Both the position numbers and the translations under genes were made by a program. From contig CP016490.1 of assembly GCA_002966495.1 (NCBI GenBank), forward strand, positions 186,001-250,000: 64,000 nucleotides of DNA, written 5' to 3'. Origin of the DNA: Halomonas sp. GFAJ-1 (GTDB lineage Bacteria; Pseudomonadota; Gammaproteobacteria; Pseudomonadales; Halomonadaceae). How positions within the stretch are numbered: the stretch's first letter is position 1; every line of letters begins with the position of its first letter. The notes under the pieces were generated by a model. That model was not told where the DNA came from, ran no database searches, and saw nothing but the letters and a program-made list of their open reading frames with translations. This document shows, one piece after another, positions 43,946 to 52,027 of this stretch.

Positions 43946-44458
43946 CTAGCGGCGTTTAAAAGCACTCAAATCCTGTGGGTCAAAGCGATTAACCTGCTCT
44001 GGCAGCCCTAGTTCTTCGCGCTTTAATTTTATCTGCATTTTTTCAGCAAGGCGCTCAGCATCATCGTCAGTGGTACGGCCATTGAGCTCAGCCAACTGGG
44101 TCATTCCCTGGTGGTAGAACGTCACGATATCCAGCGCTACGCGATTGTTCTCTTCCACACCTCGGCGTAGAGGCTGTAAGTAGCCGCTAATATGCGAAAG
44201 GTGATGTTTGAGCTGCCAGACGTAACGCATTTCAGTCATCCAGGGCCGATCACGCAGCACAGCGAACATCGCGCTAGTGGCCAGCAACCCAAGCAGCACG
44301 CCCAGGGCGTTCATCCAGAAGCTGCCGCCAAAGGTGGCGGCTAATAGCATTGAAAACAGCAGCCCAAAAACCACTAGCTGCCCTGCCATCACGATACTGA
44401 TCATGCGCGCTTTGCGACGGTAAGCATCTGGACTATGTTGTTCAAGCGTAAAAGCCAT
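43946..44458 (-). CDS. DUF3087 inner-membrane protein
   Basis: 170 residues from the ATG at 44458, which has GAGG seven bases before it; an earlier in-frame ATG at 44476 lacks one. Two membrane helices (about 24-45 and 50-70) are followed by a cytoplasmic helical domain (MRYVWQLKHHLSHISGYLQPL, then VALDIVTFYHQGMTQLAELNGRTTDD). This matches DUF3087, known from gammaproteobacteria with no described role. Confidence 0.85.
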   Translation of the reverse strand: MAFTLEQHSPDAYRRKARMISIVMAGQLVVFGLLFSMLLAATFGGSFWMNALGVLLGLLATSAMFAVLRDRPWMTEMRYVWQLKHHLSHISGYLQPLRRGVEENNRVALDIVTFYHQGMTQLAELNGRTTDDDAERLAEKMQIKLKREELGLPEQVNRFDPQDLSAFKRR

Positions 44459-44549
44459 GGCCAACCTCATTATCAATAGAAGGCTCTTATGATACGGGGC
44501 TGACCCAGCCAGACAAGAGGTTATCTAGCAATGCATAGAGATTGCTGGT

Positions 44550-45620
44550 TTAGCCCATTCGCTCGGCGGCCGTTTTAAGCAGCCGCTCCGTTGCTTCCCA
44601 GCTAACGCAGGCGTCAGTCACCGACACCCCGTAGCGCATACTGCTGGGTTTAAGCGCTTGCTTACCTTCAAACAGGTAGCTTTCAAGCATCAACGCTACT
44701 AGGTTAGCATCGCCTGCTTTACGCTGAGCAAGCACGTCCAGCATAACCTCGCTTTGGCGGCGATGATCTTTACGCGCATTGGCGTGACTGCAGTCCACCA
44801 TCAAACGTGGGTTTTGACCTGCTTTGTGTAAGGCATTTACCGATGAGCGCACATGGTGGGCCTGGTAATTGGGCTCGCCGTGACCGCCCCGCAGTACCAG
44901 GTGGGTATGAGGGTTACCAGCACTTTCCTGCATGACTGGCCGACCTTCACTGTCGATGGCAAAACGCTGATGAGAATGCGCTGCTGCTTGCATAGCATCA
45001 ATGGCTACCTGCACATCGCCACTGGTGGCATTTTTGAACCCCACGGCAGCGCTTAAATCGCTGGCCAGCTCCCGGTGCAGCTGGGACTCTGTGGTGCGCG
45101 CGCCAATCGCTACCCAGCTCAGCAGGTCATCCAGGTAGGGCGCCAGCATTGGCTGCAAAAGCTCGGTGGCCACCGGCAGGCCTCGCGCTGCTACTGCGTG
45201 CATGAGCTCACGGGAGAGTGCAATCCCGCGGGGCATATCGCCGCTACCGTCTAGATCTGGGTCGTAGGCGAGGCCTTTCCACCCGACGGTGGTGCGGGGC
45301 TTTTCGACATATACACGCATGACCGGCAGAATTTGCTCGCTGATTTCATCGCTCAGCGCCGCTAGCCTATCGGCGTACTCAAGGGCCGCGTCCGGGTCAT
45401 GAATCGAGCATGGACCTACAACGAACAGTAGCCGATTGTCTTGGCCATTGAGAACGCGCTGGACTGCGTGGCGCTGCTGGGTAATTTGCTCGCTCAACGG
45501 CGCACTAATGCCGATACGTCGGCGAAGCTCTACAGGCAGCGGCAACGGCTGAGTCGTACCCGTAGGGCCATTAGTTAATGACGATAGCGGTGACTTTGCA
45601 GGACTGGCATGGGCATTCAT
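44550..45620 (-). CDS. aroF: 3-deoxy-7-phosphoheptulonate (DAHP) synthase, AroFGH type
   Basis: 356-residue class I DAHP synthase, first enzyme of the shikimate pathway, joining phosphoenolpyruvate and erythrose 4-phosphate. Seen: the N-terminal regulatory extension, VGPCSIHDPDAALEYA, RVYVEKPRTTVGWKGL, and the metal and substrate segments LRGG, VDCSHANA, and a final EATERLLKTAA. Which aromatic amino acid inhibits it (AroF, G or H type) is not decidable by eye. A ribosome site, GGAG nine bases before the ATG, lies within the end of an upstream ORF. The 480-base leader suggests attenuation by aromatic amino acids. Confidence 0.93.
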   Translation of the reverse strand: MNAHASPAKSPLSSLTNGPTGTTQPLPLPVELRRRIGISAPLSEQITQQRHAVQRVLNGQDNRLLFVVGPCSIHDPDAALEYADRLAALSDEISEQILPVMRVYVEKPRTTVGWKGLAYDPDLDGSGDMPRGIALSRELMHAVAARGLPVATELLQPMLAPYLDDLLSWVAIGARTTESQLHRELASDLSAAVGFKNATSGDVQVAIDAMQAAAHSHQRFAIDSEGRPVMQESAGNPHTHLVLRGGHGEPNYQAHHVRSSVNALHKAGQNPRLMVDCSHANARKDHRRQSEVMLDVLAQRKAGDANLVALMLESYLFEGKQALKPSSMRYGVSVTDACVSWEATERLLKTAAERMG

Positions 45621-45623
45621 TAT

Positions 45624-45827
45624 TTATCTCTCCGAAAGCGTGTGACATCGCGTATAACTTCGCGTATGACTTCGCGTATGACTTCGCGTGACTAACTGGC
45701 CACCCAAGCAGGCACGGTCGGAGGTGGCAGCTTGCACCGACCGCGCGCCGCTAAATCGCCAGCCATAGCCATAACCGATATAGCGGGGGGCAATGGAAGA
45801 GGCGATAGCGTGTACGCGGTAAGACAT
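45624..45827 (-). CDS. Aromatic-rich 67-residue leader ORF directly upstream of aroF
   Basis: The ATG at 45827 has a perfect-looking AAGGAG seven bases before it. The product includes YIGYGYGWRF (residues 16-25: three Tyr, one Trp and one Phe in ten), then a hairpin in the message (45712-45746), and a tail of repeated Thr-Arg-Ser-His units. Its TAA ends three bases before the aroF ATG, and aroF's ribosome site lies inside it, so aroF translation could be coupled to it. It could be a regulatory leader peptide rather than a functional protein; that is inference. Confidence 0.6.
   Translation of the reverse strand: MSYRVHAIASSIAPRYIGYGYGWRFSGARSVQAATSDRACLGGQLVTRSHTRSHTRSYTRCHTLSER
45643..45690 (-). 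repeat. Four tandem 12-base units in the aroF leader ORF
   Basis: Read on the plus strand the units are TGACATCGCGTA, TAACTTCGCGTA, TGACTTCGCGTA and TGACTTCGCGTG. They are in frame with the leader ORF and encode Thr-Arg-Ser-His-like repeats. Units differ at one or two bases, so the array is recent and could vary in copy number between strains. Confidence 0.85.
45712..45746 (-). promoter_or_regulatory. In-frame hairpin after the aromatic codons of the aroF leader ORF
   Basis: On the message, GCGCGGTCGG (45746-45737) pairs with CCGACCGTGC (45721-45712) over ten positions with one G-U pair and a 15-base loop. It begins six bases after the last aromatic codon (Phe25 at 45755-45753), so a ribosome paused on the Tyr/Trp/Phe codons would cover its first arm. 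There is no T-run, so it is not an intrinsic terminator. Confidence 0.5.
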
Positions 45828-45873
45828 GGTGCAGCTCCTTGATGAATGTTCTATGGACGGTGTTGATAGGCTT

Positions 45874-45916
45874 AAAACAAAAGAAGCCTCGGTTGGGCTA
45901 CCAACCGAGGCTTCTT
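45874..45916 (-). terminator. Attenuator-like intrinsic terminator in the aroF leader
   Basis: AAGAAGCCTCGGTTGG and CCAACCGAGGCTTCTT (45881-45896 and 45901-45916) form a perfect 16-base stem with a four-base loop. On the minus strand it is followed by TTGTTTT (45880-45874), so it terminates transcription heading to aroF. A nine-base copy of its first arm (CCTCGGTTG on the message, 45938-45930) lies just upstream and could pair with the second arm instead, giving an alternative structure. Confidence 0.8.
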
Positions 45917-45960
45917 TGCATGCGGCAGGCAACCGAGGTGGTGTGCCTGTTAGCGCGACC

Positions 45961-46104
45961 TTATCGGTCGGCCAGGGGCACACCGTGGCTAAACCAATAC
46001 GCAGCATAAACAAACGCAAACGCACTTAAACACTCAGATATCCACGCGCTAACCGCCGTTTCCGGCTTGGCGTTGGGGCGCTGTGTAGTGAGTGCAATGT
46101 GCAT
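45961..46104 (-). CDS. Putative 47-residue aromatic leader peptide
   Basis: The ATG at 46104 opens a 47-codon frame with the cluster FAFVYAAYWF at residues 29-38 (three Phe, two Tyr and one Trp), ending nine codons later at TAA 45963-45961. After the cluster, GGTGTGCC (message, 45984-45977) pairs perfectly with GGCACACC (45947-45940), and the terminator follows at 45916. This is the classical order leader peptide, hairpin, terminator. The ribosome site is weak (GGA about ten bases upstream) and the start is the least certain part. Confidence 0.55.
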   Translation of the reverse strand: MHIALTTQRPNAKPETAVSAWISECLSAFAFVYAAYWFSHGVPLADR

Positions 46105-46189
46105 AACATTATCCAATGTTTAATAAATTCGCCGAAGACGTTGGGTCTATTGGCTTAATCCTGCCTGCATACGGGCAAAATGGCAACTA

Positions 46190-46318
46190 TCAGCCACTAA
46201 ATGCTTGTATCCAACCAATCGTTGCAGGCAGCGCGCTCATGCTTACCAGCACCACAAGGCCCAGGACAATGGCAAGCAAACCAGATTCATCTTTAAAGTT
46301 GTCGTCATGATCGGCCAT
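46190..46318 (-). CDS. 42-residue single-helix membrane peptide
   Basis: The ATG at 46318 is preceded by AAGGAGG, a full Shine-Dalgarno, four bases away. The product has an acidic start (MADHDDNFKDES), then one hydrophobic helix (GLLAIVLGLVVLVSMSALPATIGW) and a short tail ending SG. Nothing similar is recognised. It lies 65 bases downstream of fre on the same strand and upstream of the aroF leader. The ribosome site and clean topology make it a believable small protein. Confidence 0.65.
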   Translation of the reverse strand: MADHDDNFKDESGLLAIVLGLVVLVSMSALPATIGWIQAFSG

Positions 46319-46383
46319 AAAGCCTCCTTGTTATCGGGATAGGGAGTTAGCGAGACAGAGATAGCATGCGTTGGTCGGCCATT

Positions 46384-47163
46384 TTATTGAGGACGCGGTG
46401 CGTAGGCAAATACATCCGAAAACATACGCTCAATACCAACACCTTGGCGTTCAAGGATAGCAACACAGGCATACACCATTCCCGGCGAGCCAGAGAGGTA
46501 AATGTCGCAATCGCTGGGCCGAACAGGAGCTTTTTCAGTGGCTTTCATCAACGCCTTTTCCAACACCAGATCAACCCGCCCCTGGTAATGGGAGATACGC
46601 TCACCCGGCGCTAATGGTTCAGTCAGCGGAAACTCAGTCACTGCTTGAAAAGAGACATTGGCGTGCTGCTGTGCCCACTGGGTAGCTAGGTTTTCAGCAT
46701 AAAGATCGCGGTGTTCACGCGCAGCCCACCAGAGCGAGATAGGCCGTTCTGGTTGGCTTTGCAGGGAAGCTTCCATGATCGCTTTCATTTGAGCGAAACC
46801 GGTTCCTGCAGCAATCAGCAACAATGGGCGCTCACTTTCAGTATCCAGTACACACTCGCCGCTGGGCAGACGCACCGTTAACTGATTGGCCACTTGCAGC
46901 AGATCACGCAGGCGCGCTGAATTATCGCGCTCTGGCCAGTGCTGAATATGCAGCTCGATGGTGCCGTCTCGACGGTCGGCGCTGGCAATGGAAAATGGCA
47001 CCCAGGTTTCGTCGTCTAGTTTGAGCTCTAGATATTGTCCTGGTGCATGCTGCATGGCTTCAGCGCGCCCTTCGACGGTCACCCCAAATACGTCAGGATT
47101 TAAATCCTCAACAGCGGTGACTTGGCAGGTTAGCGTTTTACACGTTAACGTCGTTGCGCTCAT
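46384..47163 (-). CDS. fre: NAD(P)H-flavin reductase
   Basis: 259 residues of the ferredoxin-NADP reductase fold. Flavin site: PGQYLELKLDDETWVPFSIAS. Pyridine nucleotide site: LLLIAAGTGFAQMKAIMEA, and a final DIYLSGSPGMVYACVAILERQGV. Fre reduces free flavins. Its position beside ubiD is common in gammaproteobacteria; UbiX/UbiD need reduced or prenylated flavin, which may explain the pairing. GAGG precedes the ATG. Confidence 0.93.
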   Translation of the reverse strand: MSATTLTCKTLTCQVTAVEDLNPDVFGVTVEGRAEAMQHAPGQYLELKLDDETWVPFSIASADRRDGTIELHIQHWPERDNSARLRDLLQVANQLTVRLPSGECVLDTESERPLLLIAAGTGFAQMKAIMEASLQSQPERPISLWWAAREHRDLYAENLATQWAQQHANVSFQAVTEFPLTEPLAPGERISHYQGRVDLVLEKALMKATEKAPVRPSDCDIYLSGSPGMVYACVAILERQGVGIERMFSDVFAYAPRPQ

Positions 47164-47205
47164 TAAAGCCTCTTTGTGAAAAGTCGTTTGAACCGCACCG
47201 TCAGG

Positions 47206-48699
47206 TTAACTGTGGCGAGGCGCGGGTAACGGAATATCGATGCCCAACTCATCCCAACGCTCATCGACTCGCGTCTTCACCGCGTCATCCATCACAATCG
47301 GCGTGCCCCACTCGCGGTCGGTTTCGCCGGGCCATTTATTGGTCGCATCCAGCCCCATTTTGGACCCTAGCCCAGAAACAGGCGACGCAAAATCGAGATA
47401 GTCGATGGGGGTATTTTCCACCATGACCGTATCCCGCGCCGGGTCCATCCGGGTGGTGATCGCCCACATGACATCTTCCCAATTGCGCGCATCCACGTCG
47501 TCGTCCAGCACAATGACAAACTTAGTGTACATAAACTGGCGTAAGAAGCTCCATACACCCATCATCACGCGCTTGGCGTGACCGGGATACTGCTTTTTCA
47601 TCGTCACTACGGCCATGCGGTAGGAGCAGCCTTCTGGCGGCAGGTAGAAATCGACAATTTCAGGAAACTGCTTAGCCAAAATCGGCACAAACACTTCGTT
47701 AAGCGCGACGCCTAAAATGGCGGGCTCGTCGGGTGGGCGGCCTGTATAGGTGGAGTGATAAATGGCGTCGCGGCGCATGGTCATCCGCGTCACGGTGAAC
47801 ACCGGGAAGTGGTCAACCTCGTTGTAATAACCGGTATGGTCACCAAACGGCCCTTCTGGTGCCATATCATCCGGGTAAATAAAGCCTTCAAGAATAATCT
47901 CAGCGGAGGCGGGCACTTCAAGATCAGCGTGGCCACACTTAACAAGCTCAGTGCGAGAACCGCGCAGTAGCCCGGCAAAGGCATATTCAGAGAGCGAATC
48001 GGGCACGGGGGTCACTGCACCCAAAATCGTGGCCGGGTCAGCGCCTAGCGCGACAGCGACCGGAAACGGCTCACCCGGATGGGCTTTTTGAAACTCAAGG
48101 AAATCCAGCGCGCCGCCGCGATGGGAAAGCCAGCGCATAATCAGACGGTTTTTGGCGATTTTCTGCTGGCGGTAAATACCCAGATTTTGACGCTTTTTGT
48201 GGGGGCCTTTGGTAATCACCAGGGGCCACGTCACTAAGGGAGCTGCATCGCCAGGCCAGCAGTGTTGGATGGGCAATCGGCCTAGATCAACCTCATCGCC
48301 TTCATAAACGACATCCTGCACCGGCGCGCGCTTGACACTTTTTGGCCCCATGCTAAGCACTTGCTTGAAGATCGGCAGCTTGTCCCAGGCGTCTTTTAGA
48401 CCTTTGGGCGGATCTGGCTCTTTTAAGAACGCCAGTAGCTTACCTACTTCACGCAGCGCCTCTACTGAATCCTGCCCCATGCCCAGAGCTACCCGCTTGG
48501 GTGTACCAAACAGATTGCCCAACAGCGGCATGTCGTGTCCCTTCACATTCTCAAACAATAATGCAGGGCCACCGGCACGCAGCGTGCGGTCGCAGATTTC
48601 AGTGATTTCCAGGTAAGGATCAACTTCAGCTTTAATTCGCTTGAGTTCACCCTGTGCTTCTAGGGCCGCAATAAAATCGCGCAAGTCGTGGTACTTCAA
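47206..48699 (-). CDS. ubiD: 3-octaprenyl-4-hydroxybenzoate carboxy-lyase
   Basis: Prenyl-FMN-dependent decarboxylase of ubiquinone synthesis. The frame is open to 48723, but TTG at 48699, with GAGGAGAG upstream, gives 497 residues and the family start KYHDLRDFIAALEAQGELKRI. Seen: FENVKGHDMPLLGNLFGTPKRVALGMG, IYRQQKIAKNRLIMRWL, and the EGPFGDHTGYYN catalytic block. It transcribes after rho on the same strand (73 bases), as in relatives. Confidence 0.95.
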   Translation of the reverse strand: MKYHDLRDFIAALEAQGELKRIKAEVDPYLEITEICDRTLRAGGPALLFENVKGHDMPLLGNLFGTPKRVALGMGQDSVEALREVGKLLAFLKEPDPPKGLKDAWDKLPIFKQVLSMGPKSVKRAPVQDVVYEGDEVDLGRLPIQHCWPGDAAPLVTWPLVITKGPHKKRQNLGIYRQQKIAKNRLIMRWLSHRGGALDFLEFQKAHPGEPFPVAVALGADPATILGAVTPVPDSLSEYAFAGLLRGSRTELVKCGHADLEVPASAEIILEGFIYPDDMAPEGPFGDHTGYYNEVDHFPVFTVTRMTMRRDAIYHSTYTGRPPDEPAILGVALNEVFVPILAKQFPEIVDFYLPPEGCSYRMAVVTMKKQYPGHAKRVMMGVWSFLRQFMYTKFVIVLDDDVDARNWEDVMWAITTRMDPARDTVMVENTPIDYLDFASPVSGLGSKMGLDATNKWPGETDREWGTPIVMDDAVKTRVDERWDELGIDIPLPAPRHS

Positions 48700-48772
48700 G
48701 GCTCTCTCCTCAAGGCACTTCACCCCGGCTGTCAGGCGTTGCTATCGCTAGTGCTTAGCCGTAATGCAGCGC

Positions 48773-50032
48773 CTAGCGGCGCTTCATTGCTTCAAAGAAT
48801 TCCAAGTTCGTCTTGGTATCTTTCAGACGATCAATCAGGAATTCGGTGGCAGCCGTATCTTCCATCGGGTTGAGCAGCTTGCGCAGAATCCACATACGCT
48901 GCATTTCATCTTCAGAGGCCAGCAGGTCTTCACGGCGGGTACCGCTGCGACGAATATTGATCGCCGGGAAGACACGCTTCTCAGCTAGCTTGCGGTCAAG
49001 GTGCGCTTCCATGTTGCCGGTACCCTTGAACTCCTCGAAGATGACCTCGTCCATTTTCGAACCGGTATCTACTAGCGCAGTGGCAATAATCGTCAGGCTG
49101 CCGCCCTCTTCGATATTACGCGCAGCACCGAAGAAACGCTTTGGCTTCTCAAGCGCGTGGGCATCTACACCACCGGTCAGTACTTTGCCGGAGCTCGGTA
49201 CCACGGTGTTGTATGCACGGGCCAAACGGGTGATGGAATCAAGCAGAATCACCACGTCCTTTTTGTGCTCAACCAGACGCTTAGCCTTTTCGATGACCAT
49301 TTCGGCAACCTGCACGTGGCGGGCCGGTGGCTCATCAAACGTAGAGGCAACGACTTCACCGCGCACGGTGCGCGACATCTCGGTTACTTCCTCAGGGCGC
49401 TCATCGATCAGCAGAACGATCAGATGACACTCAGGGTTGTTACGCGTAATCGATGTCGCGATGTTCTGCAGCATCAGTGTCTTACCCGCTTTCGGCGGCG
49501 ACACCAGCAGGCCACGTTGGCCTTTGCCGATCGGCGCGGTCAGATCAATGATCCGAGCGGTCAGGTCTTCAGTAGACCCGTTGCCGATCTCCATGCGCAT
49601 CCGGTCATCCGGAAACAGCGGCGTTAAGTTCTCAAAGAGAATCTTATGCTTGGCGTTTTCGGGACGGTCAAAGTTGATCTGACTAACTTTGAGCAGCGCA
49701 AAGTAGCGCTCACCCTCTTTCGGCGGGCGGATTTTGCCGGAAATGGAGTCGCCTTTACGCAGATTGAAACGACGAATCTGTGACGGCGATACGTAGATAT
49801 CGTCCGGTCCGGCGAGGTAGGAGCTGTCGGCGCTGCGCAGGAAGCCAAAGCCATCCTGGAGAATTTCCAGCACACCATCGCCATAAATATCCTCACCGCT
49901 TTTGGCGTGCTTCTTGAGGATAGCGAAAATGATGTCCTGCTTGCGCGAACGGGCTAAGTTGTCGATACCCATCTCGCGGGCGATATCGAGCAGCTCGGGA
50001 ACGGATTTTTGCTTGAGTTCAGTGAGATTCAT
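48773..50032 (-). CDS. rho: Transcription termination factor Rho
   Basis: 419 residues. The N-terminal helical domain (MNLTELKQKSVPELLDIAREMGI), the cold-shock-like RNA-binding fold (GFGFLRSADSSYLAGPDDIYVSPSQIRRFNLRKGD), Walker A PPKAGKTM, Q- and R-loop regions and the VILLDSITRLARAYN segment are all present. This is a standard Rho hexamer subunit. The long leader upstream (50033-50488) could hold its autoregulation signals, but none was identified. Confidence 0.97.
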   Translation of the reverse strand: MNLTELKQKSVPELLDIAREMGIDNLARSRKQDIIFAILKKHAKSGEDIYGDGVLEILQDGFGFLRSADSSYLAGPDDIYVSPSQIRRFNLRKGDSISGKIRPPKEGERYFALLKVSQINFDRPENAKHKILFENLTPLFPDDRMRMEIGNGSTEDLTARIIDLTAPIGKGQRGLLVSPPKAGKTLMLQNIATSITRNNPECHLIVLLIDERPEEVTEMSRTVRGEVVASTFDEPPARHVQVAEMVIEKAKRLVEHKKDVVILLDSITRLARAYNTVVPSSGKVLTGGVDAHALEKPKRFFGAARNIEEGGSLTIIATALVDTGSKMDEVIFEEFKGTGNMEAHLDRKLAEKRVFPAINIRRSGTRREDLLASEDEMQRMWILRKLLNPMEDTAATEFLIDRLKDTKTNLEFFEAMKRR

Positions 50033-50488
50033 CGGTGTGTTAGAAAGTTGCTCATGAAAGCTGGACGCTAGGCGCCGGGAATAAGACAGGAGGCGTGGTC
50101 ATTCCGCCGAGTGATGCGTTCAGAACCCATCTAGGCACACTCTCGAATACTGAAGGCTGGGCAGTCTTGAATCAGATACCAAATTAAGAAGTGACGGCAT
50201 CAATGACTGCTTAGCGAGAGGGTGCTAATAAACTAGTTAATCTGATCGGCACAGAAAAATGCTGTTTCAGCGGGTTATCTGACGACTTGGACATCTGGCT
50301 GATGCCATCTGGATACGTACTGCTCGGGATAACCGAGTCACTACGCTTGTTAAATAGACGAACAAGCCAACTCGGATCAAGCCAGTAGCTCGATGGTAGT
50401 CAAGGGCTGCGATAAACGCAAGCCTTTGACAATTGACAATAGTCAGAGGGCGCCGCAACCTTGGCATAGCCAACAGGAAGGATAGCTC
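50033..50488. other. 456-base gap between divergent rho and ppx
   Basis: No convincing gene: a 68-codon minus-strand frame (50267-50473) has no ribosome site or recognisable product. Two TTGACA -35-like hexamers (50426-50431 and 50433-50438) precede ppx, without a clear -10. The trxA gene that usually lies between rho and ppx in relatives is absent. The leader of rho probably occupies much of this gap. Confidence 0.5.
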
Positions 50489-52027
50489 ATGCCCAAGGAC
50501 ATTTCACTCCCTACCACCGCAGTAAAGGAAGACGTTGACTATGGTGATCCGCAGCGCTTAGCTGCCATCGACCTAGGTTCAAATAGCTTCCATTTACTGG
50601 TGGCTAACTACCAAAACGAGCGCCTACAGGTGGTCGCTCGTCTGGGAGAAAAAGTGCAGTTAGCCGCCGGGCTAGATGACCAGGGCTACCTAAGCGAAGC
50701 CGCTATGCAGCGAGCATTAGACTGCCTAGGCCGATTTGCGCCCTTTCTAAAAGATATTGAAGACGCCCACCTGCGCATTGTGGGCACTAATGCATTGCGC
50801 GATGCCAATAACAGCCAAGCCTTTATTGAGCGCGCCGAAGCCCAGCTCGGTCATGCCATTGAAATTATTGCCGGCCGAGAAGAAGCCCGTTTGATTTACT
50901 TGGGGGCTGCCCACGCTTTAGCAGAAAATGGCCGACGTTTGATTGTTGATATTGGCGGCGGGTCTACCGAATTTATCATTGGCGAGTCCTTTGAGCCCAA
51001 AGCGCTGGAAAGCCTGCGGATGGGCTGCGTTACCTTTAGCCGCCGTTTCTTCCCCGATGATGAGCTAAGTGAAAAGCGCATGCGCCGCGCTGAGCTGGCG
51101 GCGTTTTCTGAATTAGCCAACATTCAACGTCCTTACCAGCGCCTTGGCTGGGACGACCCCGTAGGTTCAAGCGGAACGATTAAAGCCGCTGCAAGCGTGC
51201 TATACGCCTACGGCGACACGCCTCAAGAGGGCGTTATCACCCGTAGTGGCTTGAAAAAGCTCCGTGAACGTCTGCTGAAGTGCAAACATTTGGATAAAGT
51301 TGAACTAGACGGCCTAAAACCCGACCGGGCAAAAGTTTTTCCGGCAGGTATCGCCATTTTGAGCGCTATCTTTGAAGCCTTTAACCTTTCCCAAATGCGC
51401 TTTGCCGATGGCGCCCTGCGGGAAGGCGTGCTGTACGACATGGCTGGACGCAACAGCGCAGAGGATACCCGCTCCAAGAGCGTGGATGCGCTAAAACGGA
51501 TTTACGATGCTGATTCCCGACAAGCGGAAAACGTCGCCGATACCGCCGCTCGCTTGTTTCATAAAGTAAAAAAGGCATGGGGACTAACCAAAACACAGGG
51601 CCACTACCTCATATGGGCCAGCCATGTGCATGAAATTGGCTTAGCCATCTCGCATAGCCAGTTCCATCGTCACGGTGCTTACTTGCTAGAGCACTCCGAC
51701 TTGGCAGGTTTTTCACGCCCGGAGCAGCGTTTATTGGCGTTTTTAGTACGCGCCCACCGACGCAAATTCCCGCTCAAAGAGTGGCAGGCACTGCCCATTT
51801 CACATCAGGAAGGGTGTGCAAAACTGGCCCGCTTGCTGCGCCTTGCCGTACTGATCAACCACTCGCGGCCCGAGAGCGCCCCCCCTTTACCGGAAATTAG
51901 CGTGGAAGACTCAATACTGACAGTGACACTGCCTAGTAGCGATGAGCCCACCCTACTCAGCACCGACATGGAGCAAGAGCAGGCGTTTATGGTCGCGGCT
52001 GGATTTACGTTTGCCGTTCGTCAGTAA
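50489..52027 (+). CDS. ppx: Exopolyphosphatase
   Basis: 512 residues of the Ppx/GppA family: AAIDLGSNSFHLLVANYQ (phosphate 1 motif), IVDIGGGSTEFIIGE (phosphate 2), and a C-terminal HD-like domain (HVHEIGLAISHSQFHRHGAYLLEHSDLAGFS). It releases phosphate from the ends of polyphosphate chains. AGGAAGGA precedes the ATG. It converges with tilS, overlapping by 23 bases, so both 3' ends are coding for both strands. Confidence 0.95.
   Translation: MPKDISLPTTAVKEDVDYGDPQRLAAIDLGSNSFHLLVANYQNERLQVVARLGEKVQLAAGLDDQGYLSEAAMQRALDCLGRFAPFLKDIEDAHLRIVGTNALRDANNSQAFIERAEAQLGHAIEIIAGREEARLIYLGAAHALAENGRRLIVDIGGGSTEFIIGESFEPKALESLRMGCVTFSRRFFPDDELSEKRMRRAELAAFSELANIQRPYQRLGWDDPVGSSGTIKAAASVLYAYGDTPQEGVITRSGLKKLRERLLKCKHLDKVELDGLKPDRAKVFPAGIAILSAIFEAFNLSQMRFADGALREGVLYDMAGRNSAEDTRSKSVDALKRIYDADSRQAENVADTAARLFHKVKKAWGLTKTQGHYLIWASHVHEIGLAISHSQFHRHGAYLLEHSDLAGFSRPEQRLLAFLVRAHRRKFPLKEWQALPISHQEGCAKLARLLRLAVLINHSRPESAPPLPEISVEDSILTVTLPSSDEPTLLSTDMEQEQAFMVAAGFTFAVRQ

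Noticed and set aside
45643..45690. Tandem repeats as a CRISPR array
   Set aside because: The 12-base units abut without spacers and lie in a reading frame.
45874..45916. The aroF leader terminator as simply the end of the fre transcript
   Set aside because: It lies more than 460 bases past fre and 270 past the small peptide gene, and follows directly on an aromatic-rich leader frame; an attenuator fits better, though read-through termination cannot be excluded.
50267..50473. 68-codon frame between rho and ppx
   Set aside because: No ribosome site, no domain, and composition unlike neighbouring proteins.
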